Assembly: GCA_030248295.1 (NCBI GenBank)
Contig: JASANH010000966.1
Coordinates: 237,670-301,669, forward strand
Origin: Mesodorylaimus sp. YZB2_4
Taxonomy: Eukaryota > Nematoda > Enoplea > Dorylaimida > Dorylaimidae
Reading direction: 5' to 3'
Length of the DNA: 64,000 nucleotides
Part shown: piece after piece, positions 57,165 to 64,000 of the stretch
How positions within the stretch are numbered: position 1 is the stretch's first letter
How the letters are laid out: each line of letters opens with the position of its first letter
Notes under the pieces: generated by a model
What the model was told of the DNA's origin: nothing
The model's database searches: none
What the model saw: only the letters and a program-made list of their open reading frames with translations
Translations under genes and position numbers: made by a program

Positions 57165-57836
57165 TCATAACTGGGGAGACGGAGGACCCGATGGTGGAAC
57201 CATGGCCATGAGTTCCTCTGTGGCAGCATCCTGCTCGAGCAAACGCATAGCAGTGCGGATGCGAGGATGTTTCTGTTTCATGAGGTCGCGAAATTCGAAA
57301 TATGGTTGGATGGCCGCTGGAGGGACCAACGCGTATGGAGTGGCATCGCCATAAAATTTGATTGCGATCCTACCATCATTAGGTGGGCGCGAAGAGCCAG
57401 TATCGGTTAGATATTGGTCCACGGTGAAAACCCTGGCTGGGGCTGGTTGGAACCCGCGGACCTTAGCCCAAATGAAGGAGCCAGGAGGAAATGGATCCAG
57501 TTTATGCGCGCTAGGAGCATCCAACGTGCCTCCAGCTGGCGCTGCAGGATAGTGGCCAGTGTCTGTGGCCACGTTAGGATGCGAAATGACCATAGTGGCC
57601 GAATCGTCGGCAAATGCGGCAATGCTTGTGTCATGTTCAGGGGCTTGACCTGGGGATGCCGATGAAAGGCCCTCTCGCAGTGACGCTGGCCTGGCAGTCT
57701 CTGGTGGATCGCCTTCGTCGTCAGAGATCGGCTCGTCCAGTGTCAACGAAGCCCGAGGCGCTGCGGCTTGAGCAGGCGGGCGTAAATGGTTCACGTGCGA
57801 TTCGATGACACGGGCCGGATTATCCAACAATTGCAA
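57165..57836 (-). pseudogene. Gypsy pol C-terminus with PWWP-like domain
   Basis: 223-codon open frame. It opens with the end of a GPY/F-like integrase module (LLDNPARVIESHVNHLRP), then about 90 residues of low-complexity Pro/Ala/Asp linker. The PWWP-like domain lies at residues 117-195 (about 57250-57490). GSFIWAKVRGFQPAPARVF matches the first strands, where QPAP replaces Pro-Trp-Trp-Pro; IAIKFYGDATPYALVP matches the FFG..(x)AWV strand; QPYFEF and the helical PRIRTAMRLLEQDA complete it. PWWP domains bind methylated histone H3 tails and DNA. The linker and domain are in one frame; the join to the integrase core frame is broken upstream, near 57870-57900. Confidence 0.65.
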
Positions 57837-57865
57837 CCGGACCGTGACCTCGCCAACAAATGCAA

Positions 57866-59282
57866 TTATGTGGTATGGCCGTAAAAATGGTATAGGAGTT
57901 CGTGAATATCACCTCGTCGGTGGTAATGGACACGTACATAGACCACATCGCCCATGTGAAATTCGTGAGGGCGAGCCCTTTTGTTGAAAGCGAGAGCTCG
58001 TTTGGTCTGCGTTTTCAGAATGCTTTGATGAGCCGCTTCGTGCAGAATAGCAAGGCGATCGCGCATCTTGGCCAGATATGAGGTCGTGGACATGTCGGCA
58101 TTGTCGGAAGATTTCTGGGCGAAGTCGGAAGGCAGACGCAAGTCCCGTCCGAACAATAGCATGTTGGGCGAGTAGCCCGTGCTGCGGGAGGTCGCATTAC
58201 GCATTGAAAACAGAATGAGCGGCAAGTATTGATCCCAGCTGCGCTGATCAGTGGCCGCGTGGAAAGCCAGTTTAGATCCAATAATGGCATTTAGGCCTTC
58301 CACCTGGCCTTCCATCCATGGCGAGTAAGGGGCAGTGAACCCCTTGTTTGATTCGGAGTTCGTGTGTCAGTTGCGTCATAAAAGAGTTAGCCCATTACTT
58401 GCCATGGTCGCTGTAAATGAATGCGGGTGGGCCGTGGCGGCAAACGATGCCTTCGAAAGATAATCGGGCGATTCGTTTCATGCGGATATCGGGCACTGCA
58501 AACGCCTCTACGTATTTGGTGAACGGGCATACAAAGACTACGACATATCGATTCCCGCGAAAGGATGTAGGGAGGGGGCCGATGCAGTCCATGGCCACCC
58601 GCTCGAAAGGGAACCCTGGAGGGGATACAGCATGCAGCTGCGCACGCGTGTTATGAGGCGGCTTTTCACAGCGAAGGCATGTCCGGCATTGTGAGGCTAA
58701 GCGTCGAATGTCCGGCTCGGGTGTGCACCAAAAGTATTTTGCCTTGACCCGTTCCATGATAGCATCTACTCCTGGATGCGCTAGCAGTGGCTGCGAGTGT
58801 TCCAGGTAGAAAGCTTGGGCGATGAAAGAGGCAGGTAAGACGATGCGTGAGATGCCATCCTGGCCTCCGTGCACCAGCATTCTATCGTCATCTAGGCGGA
58901 AGTTCCGGGTATCTGGATTAGCGTGCAAGGCCAGGTAGCGGAAGTCGTCTGTGGACATAGTGCCATCCAGGTACGCAATCAGATCAGCCCAAGCTTCATC
59001 GGCTCTCTGTGCAGCATACACGTTTTCGCGAGTTATGTCAGGGGCGGCGGGTGGTTCCGCGTCTGTGTCATCTTCGCTGGACGCATCATCAGACAGGACC
59101 ATGTCCAGCTGTGCGGGTAGACCAAACAATGCGTGGTCATCATCGAGGTCGAAGGCAGCGACCCGCGTCAGGACGGCTACCGTAACCTCTAGCGATGGGT
59201 TGGCCAAGGGAAAGCGAGAAAGGGCATCAGCATTACCATTGGACGCACCAGGGCGGTACTGAAGCGTGAACGTATAGGCCAA
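57866..59282 (-). pseudogene. Gypsy RNase H end and integrase (broken)
   Basis: 58395-59282 holds the end of RNase H (RPGASNGNADALSRFPL), the integrase H-H-C-C zinc region (HPGVDAIMERVKAKYFWC, CRTCLRC) and the core (VAMDCIGPLP, then FIYSDHGK). A TAA at 58395-58397 closes the frame just after the second catalytic Asp. A further frame change near 58325-58350 is needed before 57866-58315, which carries the catalytic Glu helix (EGQVEGLNAIIGSKL) and NMLLFGRDLRLP. Confidence 0.85.
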
Positions 59283-59303
59283 TAACTTTTCGAAAATACG
59301 TGA

Positions 59304-60608
59304 TTAGGTCTTGCTGGGCTCATCAGCGACTGTGGGGTCGCGCTTGGTATTACCCCACCATCCGACTAAGGGCTGATAATCGGTGTATGCCATGAACTCT
59401 TGGCCGTACAAGTAATTTCGAAAATGATGGATAGCCCACAGCAGCGCAGTAGCTTCCCGTTCCGTGGCGCTCATGCTCCTGGGGCTGCTCGGCAATGGGG
59501 ATGAGGCATAGGCAATGACGTAATGCTCTCCATCATTCGGCTTTAATGCATCGTCTGTCTGCTCCAAGACGGCTCCCATAGAATGAGCGGAGGCATCGAC
59601 ATACAGGACCCATTGCTTGTTACGGTTTGGATAGCGGAGGATGGGTGCAGTAGTCAAAGCAAGTTTCATGTCCTCCAGCTCTGCCTGATGGACTGCAGTC
59701 CATTCGAAAGGGACGTTTTTCTTAGTCAATTGGCGTAGATTATCGACTCGACCAGCCATGTTGGGCACATATTTACGGTAGTAGTTGATCAGGCCCATGA
59801 AAGTGCGTAATTCTGTCAGATTGGTAGGAGCTGGGAACTCCCTGACCGCGGCAACTTTTCCAGGTTGGACAGCCACTCCGACTCTGGACACAACGTGGCC
59901 TAAGAAGTCCACCGATGGCTGGGCAAAGTTGCATTTCGACGGCTGTATGCGAAAGCTAGCCTGTCGAAGTCGGTCAAATACTCGATTCAGGTCAGTGACG
60001 TGCTGCTCTGCAGTCTGGCTATAGACTATGATATCGTCCATATATGATAGGCAACACTCCCAACTAAGGCCCGTGAGCGCCAGTTCCATGGCTCGCTCGA
60101 ACGTGGCGGGTGAATTCACGAGTCCCATGGGCAATCGGCGCCACTGATAGAGACCCTGCGAACATACAAAAGCAGTCTTTTCGGCTGTGCTAGGGTCAAG
60201 AGCGATTTGGTAGAACCCGCTAAACAGGTCGAGCGTTGAGAAGATAGAGGCTCCACCCAAGGCATCTAATAGCTCTTGAATGTTCAGCAAGGGCCATTGA
60301 TCGCGTACTGTAAGCGCATTAAGGTACCGGAAGTCGCAGCAGAAACGCCATTTACCGTTTTTTTTCCTAACCATGACGACATTTGTCGACCATGGACTGC
60401 TAGATGGTTCGATGAGGCCGACGTCCAGGAACTTCTTGACCTGAGCGCCTAATGCCTCCCGTCGGGCATTGTCCAGCCGATGTATACGACTGCGCGCGGG
60501 CTTGGCATCGCCAGTGTCAATAGAATGCATGACTAAGGTCGAGCCTGGCAATTCCGACTCGTCCAAAGCAAAGATGTCCGCGTTATCGTCTAGAAGCCAT
60601 TTTTCCAT
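59304..60608 (-). pseudogene. Gypsy reverse transcriptase and RNase H (open fragment)
   Basis: 434-codon frame with reverse transcriptase (VRKKNGKWRFCCDFRYLN, STLDLFSGFYQIAL, LPMGLVNSPATFERAM, YMDDIIVYS near 60023-60049) and RNase H (VLYVDASAHSMGAVLEQ, TEREATALLWAIHHFRNYLY). It ends at a TAA (59304-59306) inside RNase H; the same frame continues into 59282. The start is set by a frame change near 60600, not by a real initiation site. Confidence 0.88.
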
Positions 60609-61394
60609 CGCAGGACGGATACGCTCGGGATCTTGGATAAGTCAATTGCATTGGCCAGTTGCGTGCGTCGATTGTCTGGCGTCGCAATTACAATAGCTGG
60701 TGGGTTAGGGGTTACCGTAACCATGACGGCCGCGGTCGGGGTGGAATCGTGTGATGCTGTATTCGGCTCGCTGGCGTCGACTGGGCGATTTCTCTTGTCC
60801 ACTTGAAACTCTTGTCCACTTGAAACTTTGCACATCCCTGAGACAAGCCACAGGAGTGCCCGCATAAATATGATAATCGGCTTTCGTCGCGTTTATGAAT
60901 TGCAAAGGCGTTTCGCCGTTACTCGTGGCTGTGACCCAAGCGTGGGCCACCAGAACGTGTGGGTCAGCCAAAAAGCTTTCGAGTGGGGCGACATAAAGTC
61001 CTTGCTCTGGAGATTCCAAGGCTTTTATGATATCAGGGGAGGCCCGACCTGGTGCACGCACCACTGACAGACGAGGTACTACTGTATCGTATAGAATGCG
61101 CACGGTGCGAGAACGTTTACCCATGCGGTCCAGGATAGGGATGTGCAACCCTTTGAAGGCGCCTCGTTGGTACGAGATTGTATCCGTCTGTTCGTCCAGG
61201 CGGTGTGCATGAGCCCGCTTGAAGTCTTGGCCAAGGATTACATCGTAAAAACCATTCTCGACTACGTAGACAGTCCAGTCTGTCTCGGCCTGCTCCAGAC
61301 TGAAGACTACTGAGAGCTTCCCTAACACTAGCACAATCCATTTTGCGCGCCTCGGATCGTAACATCCGACGGCTGCAACTTTGCCGTGTCCCAT
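60590..61394 (-). pseudogene. Gypsy protease end and linker (broken)
   Basis: Frame 60705-61394 continues the aspartic protease (VENGFYDVILGQDF is the C-terminal hydrophobic-Leu-Gly motif). An exact 17-bp tandem duplication, CTTGTCCACTTGAAACT on the plus strand at 60794-60810 and 60811-60827, shifts the frame. Coding character then passes to 60590-60865, and again to the reverse transcriptase frame near 60600. Confidence 0.8.
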
Positions 61395-63842
61395 ACATGG
61401 CCTAATGGAGTGGCCGCCTTGAGCACTTTTGCGTTTACGAGCGTAATTTGGGAGCCTGTGTCCACCATGGCTGTGGTGCGGATGCCATTTACCGACATGC
61501 CAATTTCAGGGGATTCCTCAACCGTTTTTGGTGTCTGGCGAGGGGGTGTCCAATGAGTCGAATAGACACACCGGTCTGCCCTTGCGACTTTGTTTTCGCG
61601 AGCCGCTTGTCTTCTTTCGGCTCGGGTCAGGGGCTGTAATGAGCTCTTGTTACGTGGATTCGAATTGTGGTCAGATGGAGGCGTAGTTTTCACGCCACAA
61701 CTGTATGCGGTGCGATTGGCGTTCATACTCGCCGGCTGAAAGCTACTCGCATTCGCGTTCAAGCTGGATCGTGCTACTTGGTAGTTGTCTGGGCTCGAGC
61801 TGGGAGCCGCCGCGTGTGTTTGCTGTATAACCTGAGGGCATAGGACATTGGGAGGATGCCCATACCCGAGGCCACACGTACCGCAGTCTTTCTTTCTACA
61901 GTATCGTTGTATGTGGCCCTGCAGGCCGCAAAAATTGCAGGTGACCAAAGCATAGTAAGCCTTCATTTCTTCATCAGCCTGTTCGGGTGGCAGCAAGCGG
62001 GTTTTACGCGATGGAGGACTCCTTGGCGGCGGCGCCTTCTGTTCTGAGGCCGCTCGCTGCCTATTGCTTGTGCCGTTCGAGCTGGTAGACCCTTTATTTG
62101 CATTGTGCTTCGTCGTGACTGTTGCATTAGCGAAGACAGTTGACGGAGCATGGCTAAGCGGACGACGTGATAACTCAGTTTCGATGTCAACCGCCCGATT
62201 GATCAACTCTGCAAACGTGATATTGGGATTACCTGCCACAACAAGGGCTAACGGTTGGCCGATCTCTGGCCTCAAGCGCCTCTTGAATGCGCGAGCCAGA
62301 GTGTTATCTTTTTCTGTTTCCGAGCTTTTTGGCTTAGCCTGACTGTATAGATCGGCTAAGGCGTAGGCAAATTGTTTTGCAGTCTCTTTCGATTTTTGTA
62401 TGCGGTCCTCGAACTTGTCCAAAGCCTCGGCCTGGCGCGTAGTCGAGGCAAATCGAGTCAGCATGGCTTCTTTTGTCTTACGCCAGCTCCGTTTGATCGG
62501 GGCCGGCATTTGTCGCCAATGCTCGGCGGCTATGTCACGTAAGTGGTGGGCAAACATTATCAGACAATCAGATTTGTCCCATCCACGTGTCTCAGACACG
62601 TGCACAAAATTGTTCAGCCAGCGAAAAAAATCTTCATTGTCTATCCCATGGAAAAAGGGAATCTCATCAGGACGCACCTTCGGTAATCGTTTATGGTTGC
62701 TGCTGGCGAGCGAGTGGTCATCGTCTGGGTCATCTGACGACTCGCTACTGCTGTTGGTCCCGACCTCGCTCTGGCGAACCGATGGTGAGCACTTTTTGTT
62801 TTTTCTTAGGCTCTCGTCACGACTGGTGTCTGGCGAGCGAAATTTACCATTACCAGGGCTCTTTTCTTTGGTATCGGGTCTTGCCACCTGGCGCGCATGG
62901 TCTGTTGCCGACAAAGGACTCTGCACGTGCACAGGCTCGTGTAGACGTGGCGTGGGATGCACAAAGCTGTTAGGCTGACCATAGGTCATTGGATTATACG
63001 TTTGCGTCTGGGCGAAGGGCGTGAAGAGCGGCTGCTCTTGCGATTTACGAGCGTCCGTATGGGGCAGCGGTGAACAATACCTTGGGCCGCTAGCACCCCG
63101 GGGCAAAGCGGTTTGCATAGGCGGGTCGGCCACCCAAAATTGAGGCATCAGATCTTCGGCCCGCCATTGGACCGGCGAAAGCGGATTTGGCAAACACATA
63201 TCCGTCTGGTCCAGCTCCCTCTGCAAGGGCAGGCGACCCTGGATCTGTGCGAATTTCTCGAACAGGAACGATGCAATGCATTCGTGCAGCATACCGACCG
63301 ATGTGGATGCGCCACTAGGCAGGGTCAGGCGAAGGATAGCGCAAAACTCTCGTAATGCAGCTATGTCCGTGATTTTGCGAAAACCTTGCCATTTCAGTCT
63401 GAGCATAGTCTGATTAGCCAAGAAAATTGGTTGCGGGGAGGGCGCAGGAACTACCTGTGGGGTGACGTTCGCTGCTGGCGTGCGGTAAGCATGCGATTCC
63501 AGGCCAGAAGTGCCGTTCAGGAAATTTTTCCTGAGGTGGGACACGAATTTGCAGCAGGCCAGAAGCGGGCGGAAGCGGATTCATTGCGGCTCGATGGCGC
63601 TGCGCCTCGCCCCTGTCTGGAGCCAACGCTGCCTCGGGTGCTGCCATCAGAGCAGGCGCTGATCCCGGGCGCGAAGGCATCACAGATAGAGCGCGTCGCA
63701 GGTCCACCCTGTCTGGGGCCAACGCTGCACCGGGTGCTGCCATCAGAGCAGGCGCTGATCCCGACTGCGAAAGCACCACAGAGCGAGTGAACCGCGAGAA
63801 CAAGTCTCGCACGCCACTGAGATTCGGCGACTCAAATGGCAT
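61328..63842 (-). pseudogene. Gypsy gag and protease start (frameshifted)
   Basis: ATG 63842 opens a Pro/Ala-rich N-terminus containing a duplicated block (SGSAPALMAAP and PGSAPALMAAP, about 63596-63780). A frame change near 63540 leads to the main frame (63544-61328). That has a retrotransposon gag domain (EDFFRWLNNFVHVSETRGW, LRDIAAEHW), a zinc knuckle CNFCGLQGHIQRYC and a second Cys cluster CGTCGLGYG. The protease active site is MVDTGSQITLV (near 61455). The frame ends at 61328, inside the protease. Confidence 0.85.
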
Positions 63843-63872
63843 AATCAGTTGTCGAAATGGGGCGTGAACCAA

Positions 63873-64000
63873 AATCGACGAAACGGGCGGTGATCCAACA
63901 AGCAGCAGGTGTATCTCTAGGCGAGCAGAACCGGAAGTAGCAGCAAGTTCTGGTCGACGTTGCCTGCCACGCGGGACTTAAAAGCGAAAGCAGTAACAGT
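63873..64000 (-). other. Gypsy 5' leader, LTR outside window
   Basis: No copy of the LTR end (TGTGGTTGGGGC on the plus strand) occurs before 64000, so the 5' LTR and primer-binding site lie beyond the window or have been lost. Confidence 0.5.

Larger units (their letters stand above)
56483..64000 (-). mobile_element. Gypsy-type LTR retrotransposon, decayed, 5' end outside window
   Basis: Minus-strand element running from beyond 64000 to the 3' LTR at 56483. Order along the minus strand is gag with zinc knuckle, aspartic protease, reverse transcriptase, RNase H, integrase and a C-terminal extension with a PWWP-like domain. Protease-RT-RNaseH-IN order and the YMDD polymerase motif mark Ty3/Gypsy. 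At least two in-frame stops and five frame changes break the coding region. The matching 5' LTR is not in the window; 63873-64000 is the untranslated leader. Confidence 0.9.

Overview
This window is nuclear DNA from an animal, almost certainly a nematode. The strongest pointer is a complete three-exon cuticle collagen gene (9533-10498, minus) with the nematode cuticle-collagen N-terminal region, interrupted Gly-X-Y blocks and a C-terminal Tyr-Cys-x-Cys end. Introns as short as 50 bp and acceptors ending TTTCAG agree with this. The species cannot be named from the sequence.

Layout. 1-6.5 kb: an intronless MFS sugar-transporter-like gene (plus) and an intronless rhodopsin-like GPCR (minus). 9.5-10.5 kb: the cuticle collagen. 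12.3-55.4 kb: a dispersed family of secreted, cysteine-rich proteins, all on the minus strand and all with the same five-exon structure. Each carries a run of five or six Gly-Leu-Ala triplets followed by a [LF]IK[RK] motif. I assembled four copies by hand: A (12294-15592), B (28975-30109), C (35557-36677, with a stop in exon 1) and D (52115-55375). A fifth, exon-1-only relic lies at about 37415-37501. Exon 2 is 101 bp in every copy, intron phases are identical and cysteines are conserved. I do not recognise the family; it is the main candidate for something undescribed.

Transposable elements fill the rest. A nearly full BEL/Pao element with an env-like third gene lies at 40164-48611, with 283-bp LTRs that differ at three positions and a 5-bp target duplication. 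A decayed Gypsy-type element on the minus strand (56483 to beyond 64000) has integrase followed by what looks like a PWWP chromatin-reader domain. An L1/Tx1-like LINE (24198-26560) is accompanied by relics of the same or a similar family. There are also relics of BEL, mariner, Merlin/ISXO2-type and CR1/Jockey-type elements, a 394-bp PIF/Harbinger-like MITE, a fold-back element, and two tRNA-derived SINE families with three or more copies each. Four poly-G runs of 16-25 bases are present.

The host genes do not form an operon. The transporter and GPCR are membrane proteins, the collagen is a structural cuticle protein, and the repeat family is predicted to be secreted. Gene models were made by reading splice signals and comparing paralogs by eye; no expression data or database search supports them.
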